Assembly (NCBI GenBank): GCA_963277665.1
Contig: OY728130.1
Location: forward strand, 1,363,492,393 to 1,363,556,392
Reading direction: 5' to 3'
Origin: Viscum album
Taxonomy: Eukaryota > Streptophyta > Magnoliopsida > Santalales > Viscaceae
DNA: 64,000 nucleotides
The notes under the pieces are model-generated. The model had not been told where the DNA came from. It did no database searches and was given only the letters and a program-made list of their open reading frames with translations. The translations under genes were made by a program, and so were the position numbers. This document shows, one piece after another, positions 39,725-51,937 of this stretch (within the stretch, counting starts at the first letter, position 1; every line of letters starts with the position of its first letter).

Positions 39725-42448
39725 TGTCACAACCTGACCCAATGGGGTCTGACCTGTTATTACCCCTAGACCAACTTCAATAGGTTAGGGGATGGAGACT
39801 AGCACTGAGTAGGAATATTCAAAAAATTGGAGAAATTAGCCTAATTTACCTGTACACATTCACACATCACCAAACCCACACAATGCTAAAATGTAAAACA
39901 AATGAAAAAAATACAATCATACAACTATAATCTCATAACTAGATTATGAAAATAAAGTAATGAAAGTGTAAGAAAGGTACAAATCCAAACAAAACCAAAA
40001 TTTTTAAAAATTACAACCGACTCCAAGGGTGAGGAATAAAGTAAAATGTAATATTTTAGAAAAAATATCAGTCTCACATACTCAAGATACACTCCACTAG
40101 CTCCGCGTACTCTAGGGAAACTGTCAAAATGTTCATCATCTACACAAGACATGACACATGTGAGTAGATCCCAAGAATAGTTGAGTATAACAATATCAAG
40201 TAAGACGCCCTAAAAAACTCTAAACATAAAGAAATAAGTATAGTCAGTTCAATAAAAGGATATAAAAATAAATGTACAACCAAACACCCAAACATACTTT
40301 GGAAATACACCATACCACCAGGTGGTTCTAACTAACTTCTATCCACAGGATTATGCTCAAAGTAGTGCTCATTCTAGGAGAATCCACTACATTATCCATA
40401 CTATCAATAAAGATACTAATCCAAGAGTTCAAGATCATTGGGCCCAACCCAAGAAATCTTACTAGTCTAAGAAGACCCTAATACTTAGAAATGGGGTCAT
40501 GTATAGAACCACTAGGATACACCATGAATCTAATTTATATTGAACATAATAATAAGGGATAATATTATAATAATACCATGAACCCTATTGGAGGATCAAC
40601 ACCCTACTCATGGAGGTCACACCAGTTCCACAAACCCCACCTAGGGTATAAATATGAAAGTAGATCACAATCCAGACTCAATAAGAGATTCCATAAACTT
40701 TATCTAAGACTAATCCTCTAGAGGTTATCACAATCCTATTATGTGGATGAAATTCCACACTATAACCTCAAATAAATGGATCATGGGAACACACTCAACA
40801 AAGTCTAGTCCATACTAAAGAAACAATAAGCTATAAACAATCTTTAAGGAGGTAAACGATGTTTACTTTTGGAACATGGTGTATCCAACTATCCCCAAGT
40901 CTTTATGTGTGGTAAAGTATCACATGAAATGTAATTAACTGAATACATGGTGTGTAGGTAATTTACACGACAAATAGAGATCTCTTAGAACCTTATTATG
41001 TGCTGCTAGTTGGGTTCGTGTACCATTGGTCAGGTCCATGTATCAGCCCATGTATATGTGGCCAGGTCTATGTCTAAGTACACAACCTACCACTAGCCAC
41101 ATACTTTTGGCTATTCTCATGTACATTTTGAAGTACACACCAATACTTATCAGGAAGGGTCACATGGCTTGTGATATATTTTTCACCGAGGAACCCATGC
41201 ACCGCATAGGGGGGACCCACACAGTGTGCCTTACCAGGTTAAATGCCGTGTAACCTAGGATTTTCCAGAAACCCTATTTATTTCTTTTGTGTTGTCTGTC
41301 ACATCACTGAAGCCAAAAATCTCACTAGAACATGTATATTTAGGGTCAACCAACCCCTTCCATCTTTGCTAGTCGATATTTGGGCCCTTGATCTTCTCAA
41401 AAAACCATCCACTTAATTCTTCCATAGTTGCATCATATGCCACTCTAGGAAAAAATCACACTATTATGGTCTAGTTACCCCTCGATTCATCCACATTCAT
41501 TTATTATCCTCCAATTGGAACCACCATAACATGTCATACCAGTGACATTGACCAGTTGCACCGATGAACGGTCACATAATGATCAAATATTAGGTAATCA
41601 TCAAATCTAGGGAAAAATAATATAACCTCAATGAACATGTAACGAAAGTGGAAATAAATCCAAAATAACATCAAAAGTGGGGATATAATTTCGACCTTAA
41701 TTCATTCATCCTCGATCCATTGTCATATAATTGACAAACAAAGAGGGATAATCATAATGAAAAAAATTTAAATTCTATAAATTAAAATCAACTGATGATG
41801 AACGTTTTAATTATGTTCATGGAATTGATCTGTGTTTGTCTAGAATTAAATAAAAGGATGGAAAAAACAATATAAAATTCCCTACCTAGAGTTTGGATTG
41901 ATAATTTATGAATAAAGACTATGTTTTCATCATTGACAAGATCCATAAACTTTATTGTCACAATGATACTTGATCCAATCTAGATAAAATGTTTATTTCC
42001 ATGAACACTCCACTCTAAGAGTCTCTAGGTCTCTAAGTTTTAGCAGCCAACCCTTGGAAAACACCTATAAAAATGTATTTATAAAAAAAAACAATATACG
42101 ACATAAAATAAAATAAATTAATAAAAAAATATTGTTTTTTATTATTTCTTTGACCGGGATGACTATTCTAAAAATTCCCCATCCTAAAAAATGTTATGTC
42201 CTTACTAGGGTAAAACCCACATTCTAAAATCAATGGTTCCCTTTGATTTTGGATCTAGGAATCCATTCATGAGTTATTCCACTTTTTCAGAAAAATGCAT
42301 GCTCATGCTAATTAATATTTTTAATATATTTAAAACATTTATTTCAGGAACATAGGTCCTTGAAATCGAACGTTTTTTCATCACCTATTCTTGAAAACAA
42401 TCTATATAATATCTAAATAATAATACATGGAAAATACGATTCATTACA
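39725..42448 (-). repeat. E5 left LTR (3' LTR in reading direction), 2724 bp
   Basis: Starts TGTCACAACC and ends CATTACA, followed by TTATCCCCACC (purine tract on the minus strand). Aligns with 57369-60120 throughout, for example around the AGGTTAGG and GGAGAC stretch after the start. Open frames at 39925-40152 and 41026-41253 are chance. Confidence 0.85.
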
Positions 42449-42466
42449 TTATCCCCACCTTTGGGA
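42449..42466 (-). promoter_or_regulatory. E5 polypurine tract
   Basis: The minus strand reads TCCCAAAGGTGGGGATAA, adjacent to the LTR at 42448. It primes plus-strand synthesis in this family. Confidence 0.7.
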
Positions 42467-42599
42467 TTTTATATTTGAAAATAGAAAACCCTGATAAAAA
42501 TATGATGGTACTGGGAATGTATCTAGGTATCCCACTTCTATGATCTCCCCTAATGATTCTCATACTTCTACAAGATTCAAACTAGGGGAACTGATCCCC

Positions 42600-43790
42600 A
42601 ATGAAGGATCCTCTCTTGGAGATCTAAGATCTACACTAGGTACTCAAAAAAGGCCGGTCTATCCTTGATGTCCATCTCACCCTAGTTAATAAAATGTGAT
42701 GGGTCATGCACATACCTCTTCACCTGTGACATGTGGAAGGATCATGCACCCAGTACAATTACAATAGTAGAGCTGAGATGTATGCCATGCCACCAAATCT
42801 ACACAGTATCTGGAAGGGACCAATGAATCTCGAACATAACATGCCACCACATCCAAATCACCTCAATTCACATAGATATACGACACTATAAAAAACATAG
42901 TCTCTCTATTTTTACTCTATAGGCCTCTATCGCTGGTCTTCATAAGACTTATGGGAGAAATGTGAATTCCTCATCCACTCCTGGATGATCTGAACCTTCT
43001 TTACAGTATCTCACACCAAATCCATGACCATTAGTGTTGACTCACCTGGATCAGTCCAAAAAAGTGGTCACCTTCTAGGTCTCTCATAGAAAGCCTCGAA
43101 AGGCGCCACCATAATAGTGGGATGGAAGTTGTTATTGTATGAAAACTCTACTAAGTGTAGATGATCCACCCAAATATGTCCAAATTTAAGCATGAAATCC
43201 CACAATTTATTCTTCATGACCTGAATGGTCTGCCTAGTCTGAAAATTAGTCTGGAGGAGAAACACGGTGCTCAAGTGTAACCAATTCCCAAATTCCTCCT
43301 ATAACTATCTATAATCATTTCATCAATTTAGAATCTTGGTCTAAAACTGTCATAAAAATAAATCCATGGAATTTAATTATCTCATGTAAGTAGAGGCATT
43401 CCAATATCTCTACTAAACTTTGATCTCAAATAGTTAGGAAGTGGGAAAACATGGAGATTCAATCAATAATCACACATATTGAATCATTTTCACTAGAATT
43501 ATGTGGTAAGACCATCAAAATGTCCATGGGTATCATATACCGCTTCCACTCTCACTCCTCAAGGGGTTGATCTAAACCCATTGAAAATTGGTGCTCAGTA
43601 TTCACCTGCTAAAAAGTGAGTCACCAAGAGAGAAACTATGAAACTCCCTTCTTGATTCCTAACCAGTAAAACTAACATTGTTTGTACTGGTATATATTTT
43701 TTCCTCTTGGATGTACCACTAATTGGGATGAATGAAACTCCCACATCATCTCCTCAAAAAAATTCAAAGGTATCATTGAATGTCCTTTGA
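42600..43790 (-). pseudogene. int: E5 integrase domain, decayed
   Basis: The N-terminal zinc-binding region is seen as HSSQLVVHPRGKNIYQ (about 43690-43740). The core domain follows, with pieces such as PMDILMVLPHNSSENDSI near 43.5 kb and a DQDSK segment near 43.33 kb matching the catalytic-Asp regions. LVEFSYNNNFHPT and APFEAFYERP lie in the 68-codon open frame 43068-43274. The C-terminal part shows GPFQIL (about 42812-42822) and VHDPS (about 42736-42750). Stops and frameshifts throughout. Family role: inserts the cDNA into the genome. Confidence 0.85.
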
Positions 43791-43989
43791 AAAGGATAGC
43801 GTGCTCCATGCCATCAGAATATCCATCAGGAGCATGTCCGGTGGAAATAAGAGTATGTAAGGTCTCACAATCAGTATCTATTCATTGAGAAACCCTAACA
43901 TGCTGTAAAAGTTTTTAGTTAACAACCATCAACTTTAGATATGATGCACCATACTTGTCTACTAAGGACAACTCCAATGAGGATAAATA

Positions 43990-44430
43990 CTCTAACACCT
44001 CAGTAAATAACTGATAACAGGATCACATACTGAGAGAATCTTCCACCATGTTCCCCTTCCTAGGAGTATAGATAATCTCATATTCATAGTCATAGAGGAA
44101 CTCTATCCATATCCCATATCTTAATTTAATATAATTATGAGAGAAGATATACATGAGACTCTTGTGGTCATAGTAGATGATAAACCACTCACCAATCCGG
44201 TAGTGTCACCACATCATCAGTGTGAATACTACCACATATAACTGAAGATCATGGGTCACATTGTTCTGCTCGTGTTGTCTCAACTGAAATGAACCATAGG
44301 AAATAACTTATTAAATCTTCATTAGAACCCAAACAAGCCTAGTACCGGTTGCATCGTAGAACACTACATACTTGACTCCCTCATCTGGAAATCTTTAGAT
44401 GGGAGAACTCATCAATTTATTCCTCAACTC
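43990..44430 (-). pseudogene. E5 RNase H domain, decayed
   Basis: The minus strand shows KYVVFYDATGTRLVWVLMK (about 44330-44380), matching the first catalytic-Asp motif of gypsy RNase H. DYEYEIIYTPRKGNMVEDSL (about 44038-44097) is the conserved end of the domain just before integrase. It removes the RNA strand during cDNA synthesis. Interrupted by stop codons. Confidence 0.8.
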
Positions 44431-45270
44431 ATGAAATCACTACTGGTACCTTTCTGTCGACATAGAGGGATTCCCCTTTCATGTCAAAGCTATTAAGTTT
44501 GCTTTTACACTGGGGAAATTGGGTATAAACCTCTAATAGTACCCTCCCAACCTAATGAGACTCTACCCCTCAGTAACACTATTGGGTGCATCACAAGAAA
44601 GAATTGTCTCAACCTTCACTGGACCCACTGCTATGCCTATCTCTAAGATAACATGTCCCAAATAGTAGACCTCTTGAATCTCGAACTAACACTTTGAGAG
44701 TTTATGCTAAATATAATACACTTAGAGTGTGTTTAGTACTATCCTCAAGTGTCTCACATGCTCCACCTCGGACACCGAGTACACAAGGATGTCGTCAATG
44801 AAGAATACCACCAACTAGTATATGAAAGGATAAATATTCAGTTCATGAGTATCATTAACACTTCTAGGGAGTTCATCACTCTTTATAAAATAAACAAGTA
44901 CTCATGGTGACCACAATAACATTTGAATGTCATCTTCGGTATAACCTCTTAACATACTCATAGATGGTGATAGACTAATATGAGGTTAATATTTGTAAAG
45001 CATCACACCAATATCAAATGATCAAATAGGTCATCGATCCTTGATAATGGATACTTATTCTCTATGGTCACATGGTTCATGTGCTGGTATTATGTACATA
45101 ACCTCAATCTCTCATATGCCTTTTTGGTGAACAACACTGGGGATTCCATAGAGGAAACACGAGGACTCATAAATCCATTCTCTTGTATGTCCTACAACTA
45201 CACCCTTAGCTCATTAAGATCTTTGGGAGCCATCCAATATGCTGGTGTATATATCAGGGCCTTATAGTGA
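44431..45270 (-). pseudogene. E5 reverse transcriptase domain, decayed
   Basis: The start of the domain is seen as MAPKDLNELRV and SPVLFTKKAYERLRLCT (about 45130-45240). The catalytic centre FIDDILVYS is intact at about 44779-44805, with the two Asp codons at 44791-44796. The connection region with GYYRRFIPNF lies near 44.5 kb. Upstream segments have stops and substitutions (for example IENKYPLSRIDDLFD), so the enzyme is not made. Placement between protease and RNase H confirms Ty3/gypsy order. Confidence 0.85.
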
Positions 45271-45479
45271 TACAATTCAATGTAGAAATCTATCTCTCGG
45301 TAGGGAGGTAATCCTGACATGTCCTCAAGAAAGACGTCCTCATAATCTATCACCATTACAGGGAACTAAATTCCCTTTGCATCCACTAATAAAAGATTCA
45401 TGCCAACTAATTGATGAGTAATCTATTGCTCTATTCTATCCTTGATCTAGTCCTTCTCATCCAAGGATTAATTTTCACC

Positions 45480-45840
45480 CACAAAGGAAAACCTCATCTC
45501 ATTATTGAAAATACATTGAATTACCTTAAACATATAGTCAATATAGGCATGGAATGTGGATAGGTAGTCTATACCTAAGATGATTTTATAAGGAATAATC
45601 ACTGATAAAATGAGATCTTATACAAAACTCTTTCCTCCCAATAACATATTGCACTATCGACATAAGTGTTCAATCACCAAGTCACTACTTATTAGAGTCT
45701 CTAAATGAAAATTTTGATCCAATGACTCAACTAGAATATATAAGACTCAAATGAGAGAATTATTCAGGAATGAATGACTCAATAATGTGTCCATAAGTAT
45801 AGAAAATATAGTAGAAAAGACATAGATCATACCTTGTATC
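45480..45840 (-). pseudogene. E5 aspartic protease domain, decayed
   Basis: LMDTLLSHSFLNNSL (about 45770-45815) corresponds to the flap-side DxGAxHSF active-site region with the Asp kept and the Gly-Ala lost. ILGIDYLSTFHAYIDYMF (about 45534-45588) is the conserved C-terminal ILGMDWL motif. This domain matures the polyprotein. Confidence 0.75.
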
Positions 45841-45899
45841 ATCCTTGAACTCTCTGGGTCATAGGTCTCCATAGCCTATAGCTAAACTCATCCCTAACC

Positions 45900-47008
45900 A
45901 CTAGATACCTAAGACCAACATGGGATAACTAAGAGTGGTGGTGGTTATTAGTAAAACCTCTGAAAACCTCCTACTGCTCTGGTGGTCCCTCAACAACATA
46001 TGCCTCCCTATGGACCACCCTTCTCCAACCTATTACTCTGCCTCAATGGTCCCGTTACCATATCTTGACCAGTTGTATGATGGTTTAGACAATTATGATC
46101 TTGATGTCCCCAAACATCACAGGAGAAACATTTCCTCTCTATTAGATAATTAAATCTATCCAGAGAGACCTTCAACACTGAACCTCGGTCCTCGGGTCAC
46201 CTCCCAAAGTGTATGAATTTTTTGGATCCCTATGACTGTTGTTGGCTGCCTACTACCAAGGTCTCTGCTATTGGGTACCCACTACCAATACCAACTCTCT
46301 GTGCCTGCTCTGCCAATAATCTCTCTAGCACTATGGATCACTCAAGAACCCCAACATAGGTGTGAATGCAATGGGATATAATTGATGCCCTGATATCCTA
46401 GAATAAGACTTGTTTACTGGTATATACTCTGAAGAACTAATCCTACACCATATCTAAAGTGTAATAAAAGAGATTAGTGAAATCTACCGAGTACTCTTCC
46501 ATGGTAAAACTTCCATACTACAGATGGATAAGATCATATATTCATACTTGTTGAAACATGTCTAGATATAAATAATAATTAAATATATAGTTAAAGTCTA
46601 ACTAGGAGATAGTTATATTATTGTGTGATAGTGTCACCAAGCTTCACCACCGCCCAACGGATCATTGAATAAGAATAACTATGAGTACCACCATCTAATC
46701 TGTAGGCATCCTAAAAAGGTTGAAAATGAAAGTAACTACCTATATCCAGTCCTTATCCACTTAGGGGTCTAGATTACCTTGAAACCTAGCAGGTCACTAC
46801 CTCTATAACTCATGCAGTGCAATACTTCTGTGTGCATCCTCTAATGGCACTTCTAGTGCTAGATAATACTCAACAGATGTTGGCATAGCTGGAAACCACT
46901 CAGAGGTTCTATCTACAGTACATAAGCCTTTACTAAATCCTTATCACTTGGAGGATTATCTTCATGATCACACAGTGGAATCTTGGATGGCTATCTTCAT
47001 GGAGGCAT
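45900..47008 (-). pseudogene. gag: E5 gag with CCHC zinc knuckle, decayed
   Basis: The likely start is ATG at 47006-47008 (Met-Pro-Pro, a usual start for these Gags, followed here by stops). A segment near 46.50 kb (TMEEYSVDFTNLF in one frame) resembles the retrotransposon gag domain. An intact CX2CX4HX4C knuckle, CFSCDVWGHQDHNC, is encoded at 46089-46130. E3 is inserted just upstream of the start, between the primer site and gag. Confidence 0.78.
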
Positions 47009-47170
47009 CTTGAAATAAAACAATATGTACCATTTTTATAAGTGAATATCTAGGGAGGTGACTCAAGAAGGATATTGAAAACACAACCCATTCATATATA
47101 ATTCATGTACCAAAATTTTCATTGTAACAGATTCTTACATGTAACGAGTTGAAAGGATGGTGATTAGAGT

Positions 47171-47175
47171 CCAGG
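47171..47175. repeat. Target-site duplication of E3, left copy
   Basis: CCAGG immediately precedes the E3 LTR and is repeated exactly at 57226-57230. Confidence 0.9.
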
Positions 47176-48775
47176 TGTAACACCCCGACCCTAGTTACCT
47201 AGAGTCGGTGCATTATTGCGTAACATTGGCATGATCACAAAAGATCAAGTCTCGAAAGACCGATTAGTTTAGTAGCCTTAGAAACACTAGATACATTCAT
47301 AAATGTTACATTACATCATAAAGTGAAAAACTAAAATAACATAGTCTCCATTTTCCACACTCAAAACCCCTTCAGACTATCCCTACAGGTCATTCCTAAA
47401 ATACTTCTTTATATCCTGGAAAAATTAAAACATTGAAAGGGGTGAGCTCAGATGATCAGTAAGGATAACAATATAGAGGAAGCTTTCATAAATAAACATA
47501 AACATTTAAGGAAATGTATAACTAAAAAAAAGCCTTTTAAACATGAACTTCAACATAATATGGAAAAAGTAAAATGAAATAATGCCATTTACTTATTCAC
47601 ATGGATATTCTACTGGTCAAATAATGATATGAAATATCAATAACCACTTTCATAATGATGGAATTCATAATTCCAGACCATTATAACCACGTATCCAAGG
47701 CCTCGTGCCAAGACTACAAATAATATTTTGTCAAGGCCTCGTGCCGAGACACTAGTTTGTCTCATGAGACCTGTCGATGCATCGGGGAGCTATAGCGGGA
47801 CCCACCTGTCACTTATTAAGTCCAATGAATTCCTTATATGAAAAGGTTTAAAATTATCGTAAACCATAACATAATCGTATCACATAAAACATGCATAAAG
47901 GAAACATAAAATTTCCACATTTCAATCACAAGATATCAATACAACAAATTGATATAATAAAAACACTTTCAAAACCATTTTCAATACCAAAATAAAAGAA
48001 AATTAAAACTTTGTATTTATTTTTCATTTAAAAAAAAGTTATGGCTTGTAGAGGAAGCGGAAACTCAAATAATGATCACGGCGGCGGAGAAGTCGTTGTC
48101 ACCGCATACATACGACAAGAAAAACATTACTTTTTGTCGTTTAGTAAAACACTTCATATAAAAATATTTCTTTTGAATAAACGTAAAAGTCAAAGGGGTT
48201 TATAAATCGTATAAAAGAAATTTTTGTATAAAACGAAATATGCCTCAATGATAGAAGATTGAGACGATGCCCCTTATAAAGATCAATTTTTAAATAAAAT
48301 AGATCTATTATGTGTATTCACCATAAGTACACATAAAGAAAGTACAAATACAAGATAATAATATCATGACATAATTTGAAAGTAGGATATTAACCCAAAG
48401 AATGGAAATTGGGTTAATAAGTTCTCTTACCTCGTGTCCGACTTGACTCGACCGCTCTTTAAACTCCTGAATAATAAACTAGAGTTAATCTCTACTTGCT
48501 TAAGAACCTTTTTCAAGTTCATTATTCCTTTTATATCACTTATTACCATGTTATGAACATTATATAATTATTTAAGTTAATAACAGTCGTTTTGTCGATC
48601 TTAGGTACTTGAGTCAAAAATAAACTTCTTATAATTACAAGTTGTTCATGTGGTGAAATATCCATTATATCCAGAATCATATTCATTATGTAGATATCAT
48701 ATATATCATATATATCGAGTATATACATGCATTTATAATATTACATAACATTTAGGGGTAAGAAATGAAATGCAC

Positions 48776-49185
48776 CGTTCATGGAGACGGTAAGCTGTAC
48801 GTACACATGAACGCTACTTTCATTTCTATTTCATATTTAATGGAATGAAATTATAATTATATAAAGGTATAATATAATTACAGTATAATATAATGTATAA
48901 TACCATTTAATCCATCCTTTATACATCCCACATATGGCATTAACGATTCAAATCACTTTGAGGGGGCAGTAGTCCGCACTTCTGAAAATGAAATTATCGC
49001 GTTTACCCATAATGGAAATTGTAAAGGTATGCCATAAATGAAAAATAAAGAATCATAATGAAAAAAAACATAATATATATAATATACAAAAATAGTTTCA
49101 TCATAATTTCTACCATGAGAGGTGTTAAAAGAAGATTGAACAATCATCGTTTCGTGAGGCATAAATTTTCCAACCAGAGAAACAA
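48776..49185. other. Three phased GGTAG boxes in E3 left LTR
   Basis: Cores at 48789, 48968 and about 49160 (spacing 179 and about 192 bp). Box 1 has perfect 8-bp arms CGTTCATG (48776-48783) and CATGAACG (48806-48813) around a 22-nt loop with GAGACGGTAAGC and GTACGTAC. Box 2 is GAGGGGGCAGTAGTCCGCAC. Box 3 has lost its core (TTCGTGAGGCATAAATT). Confidence 0.72.
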
Positions 49186-49525
49186 TATGTTCTTTAACCA
49201 TTAGAAGAAGGTGTGTGTAAGTGTAAATCAAATAATTCTCATAACAACATCCTAGTATAATTAATATAGAAGTTTTTTTACAAAAGCAAATAATTAAAAG
49301 AGTTTAAGGGGTTGGAGAAGCAAAATAAAACAAAATAACATAAGAGAAGACATTACCTTAAAATCGGGTAACTCTTTTTTGATTGGAGCCAAAGGCTTCC
49401 TTGGGAAGAATTCTGACCAAAGTGAGGATTCTAGGAGTAATATATGGAATTTTAGAGAGTATTTGGGTAGATTTTGGCTGAGCCAAAAGGATTTGAAGGT
49501 GTGAGTAAGGTGGTAGTGGTGGGGG

Positions 49526-49536
49526 CCTTTTATAAG
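49526..49536 (-). promoter_or_regulatory. TATA box of E3 left LTR
   Basis: The minus strand reads CTTATAAAAGG, followed by CCCCCACCACTACCACC, a classic plant core promoter layout. The same site is in the other LTR at 55858-55868 and in both E4 LTRs. Confidence 0.7.
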
Positions 49537-50287
49537 AGGAGAGGAGGGGCACTCTTGGAAAGTCATGTAATGTTACTTTATTATATAATGAGTTTCGGAT
49601 TTTAAAGGTACCACAATTATATATTTCTAGGATAGGGTGATAAGGGTTCTAAATATACTTATAAAATAGGTTTTTGACAAGTTTAAGTATTAGATTTTAC
49701 ATTATCTTTTCATTTTATTTAAATCTTTAATTAACGAGGTAATCGCTGCATCATCATGGTGTCACAAATAATTTAATTTATTTAATGTCTAAAAATTATA
49801 AAAAAATATAATGATATAAGAAATCTTTTTATATTTCTAATGAATATTTATAGTAAAAAATATGACTTGTATAACCCCATTTAAAAATTGTTTTAGTAAA
49901 AAAACTCATGTTTGTGACATTTTTATTTTAACATTAAATAAAAAGTTTTTAATGTCATTTTCCTACCAAAGTGGATCCATGGGGTCCCCAAGTTGACCCA
50001 TGGATTTTATTGGTCTCCCATGAATCATAAAATAGGGTTAGGACAAGTTTAAGGGTATTTTCATATTTTTATAATACCGTTTTTACCTTAAATTTCACTA
50101 ATTACCTTTAATCGCGATTAATTAAACTTAAAAGTTACTATTCACCAAAAAATTATTTTAATCCCATTGAACCAAATTTTACTTCCTAATTACAACCATG
50201 TATGTCAGATTTTTGAAAATCAAATCACAGAAGTGGTAATGTTTCATTTAAATGAAAAATCAGTTTTTTAACTACCACTTAGTGGTT

Positions 50288-50770
50288 TCACTATTCATCA
50301 AAAATTGAAGTTTTTCAGAACAATGCCAAAATTTCACCCTAAGATATAATTGATATTCCAAATTCAAAAATGATGTCTATTTTAAAAAATTACCAAAATA
50401 TAAGTTTCATTAATTAATTTTATAATTAATTTCCGCTGTCACAACAAATAGCGTGTTTTTAAGAAATAATATATATCAAAAGATTGACAATTGTTTATGT
50501 GCAATTTCAAAGTGAAATTAATTCTAATGAACACCATCGGATAAAATGTTAAAAATATATTCTAATTACACTTTAAAACCACTCAATATTATAATTTATC
50601 ACTATAAATTATTTTGGTTAAAAAAGTTGTTTTTAAGTATTTTTCACTATTCATAAAAAATTGGAAGTTCTCAGAAAAATACCAAAAATTCAACATAGGT
50701 TAATTTCGATATTCCGAATCCAAAAATGAAGTCCATTTTGAAATATAAAATATATATAATTTCAAAAAGT
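50288..50770. repeat. Duplicated U3 block in E3 left LTR
   Basis: A block of about 115 bp starting CACTATTCAT occurs at about 50290 and again at about 50650, 360 bp apart. Related blocks occur near 12.27 kb (C), 18.84 and 24.91 kb (E2) and in reverse near 25.82 and 29.76 kb (E4). It lies upstream of the TATA box in transcription sense, so it is a candidate promoter module. Confidence 0.65.
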
Positions 50771-50894
50771 GGGCATTACTATTCATAATTGTTATTTTTA
50801 TTGGTCGCAGTGTGTTAGAATCTCGAACTTGCGTACAATGCAAGCTATTGCATTATTGAAAGAGAAGCGTATTGTGGAAGATCGGGGTGTTACA

Positions 50895-50908
50895 TTCTAC
50901 CCTCCTTC
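50895..50908 (-). promoter_or_regulatory. E3 polypurine tract
   Basis: The minus strand reads GAAGGAGGGTAGAA directly before the LTR end at 50894. Confidence 0.8.
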
Positions 50909-51937
50909 AATAAATTGTGTCCTCACAATTTGAAAATTTTCTTTGAAAATAAAAGGTTGAAAATAGAAAATACCTTTTTGGAAAACCCACATCGGAAATA
51001 AGGTTAATAAAAATAAAAATTTAAAAGAAAGAAATATAAGTACAAAGTTCACCCGAGATAGCCCATACTAGGATTAAATGAAAATATGGATATGGAAGAA
51101 AAACAAACCATCAAGGTCTGATGGAGAGTTGTAGAAAACAGGATTAGGAGAAAGTTAACCAGAAGAAAATCACAAACTTGTGAGTGGTTAAACGGTCATT
51201 GAATCCCCAGTTGGAAAAGTTAACCGGCAAAGTTTTTGTTTTAAGTTACCTTTTATAAAGTTGAGGAATTTATTTAGGAGATTTAATAAGAACGTAAGGA
51301 AATATTCTTACTTGTCAAGTAGACTTTCATTCTTTAATAAATTTTTACCACAAACCCATCATTCACTCGAAAAGGTAATAGAAATAAAAAATATTCTATT
51401 TATCATAATTGTATAAGGTTCCAAATATTAACACATACCATTTAGATTAGGAAAACTTTTTTGTAATAACCAGGGACTTCCTGTAGGCTAGTGGTAGGTA
51501 ATAAAGGCCTGTCGCACTATGGTTGTGGGTTCGATTCCTACAGCTTTGTCCGACGCGACGGGTTATCCCCCAACCTACAGGTTGTCCTTTTCCTATACTA
51601 TAGTATTGTAATATTCCAAAAATAATCTTCATAAATGTTTTAACCTTAAAAAATACTATACAAAGTTCAACTTAATCCATGCCAACCTTTTTAGTTATCC
51701 AAAATACCTTTTTCCAGAATTTCTCTAAAAGGTCCTTAAATTCCAAAATCAATTGTAACATTAGATTCCCCAAACAAAGTAAAGTTTCTATTATTGTCAC
51801 ATACTAAAAATATGATTACCTTCATCAAATTAAAACCTTAATGAAAACAACAAGTACTGTAGTACAATCCTTATATATATCACATTATTCTTATAACCAA
51901 AATATAATCCTTGTTTCCAAAAGCACCAATACATTAA
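50909..51937 (-). other. E3 interior downstream of gag, non-coding
   Basis: About 1 kb where pol would be expected. No RT, protease or integrase motif in any frame. Includes the SINE-like insertion 51469-51605. Confidence 0.65.
51469..51605 (+). mobile_element. SINE-like insertion with tRNA-type internal promoter
   Basis: 137 bp flanked by 8-bp direct repeats TTGTAATA (51461-51468 and 51606-51613). Inside, TAGGCTAGTGG (51484-51494) fits the RNA polymerase III A box with one mismatch and GGTTCGATTCC (51528-51538) is a perfect B box, about 44 bp apart. Far more GC-rich than its surroundings. It does not fold as a complete tRNA gene by eye, so a tRNA-derived SINE is the better reading. The 3' tail is unclear (TTTTCCTATACTATAGTA, no poly-A). 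Confidence 0.65.

Larger units (their letters stand above)
47176..50894 (-). repeat. E3 left LTR (3' LTR in reading direction), 3719 bp
   Basis: Starts TGTAACACCCCGACC and ends ATCGGGGTGTTACA. Contains the promoter TATA (49526-49536), three phased boxes (48776-49185), a GC-rich patch (48078-48120) and a duplicated CACTATTCAT block (50.29 and 50.65 kb). The open frames (61 to 92 codons) are by-products of AT-rich DNA. Confidence 0.92.

Noticed and set aside
43068..43274. Independent 68-codon gene
   Set aside because: It is the open part of the E5 integrase core, not a separate gene.
48543..48728. 61-codon frame giving an identical peptide at 54873-55058
   Set aside because: The two LTRs are almost identical here, so peptide identity is not evidence of selection, and the YDIYDIY repeat comes from an AT microsatellite.
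51484..51556. Functional tRNA gene
   Set aside because: A and B boxes are present but I could not fit a full cloverleaf, and the flanking 8-bp duplication favours a SINE-like insertion.
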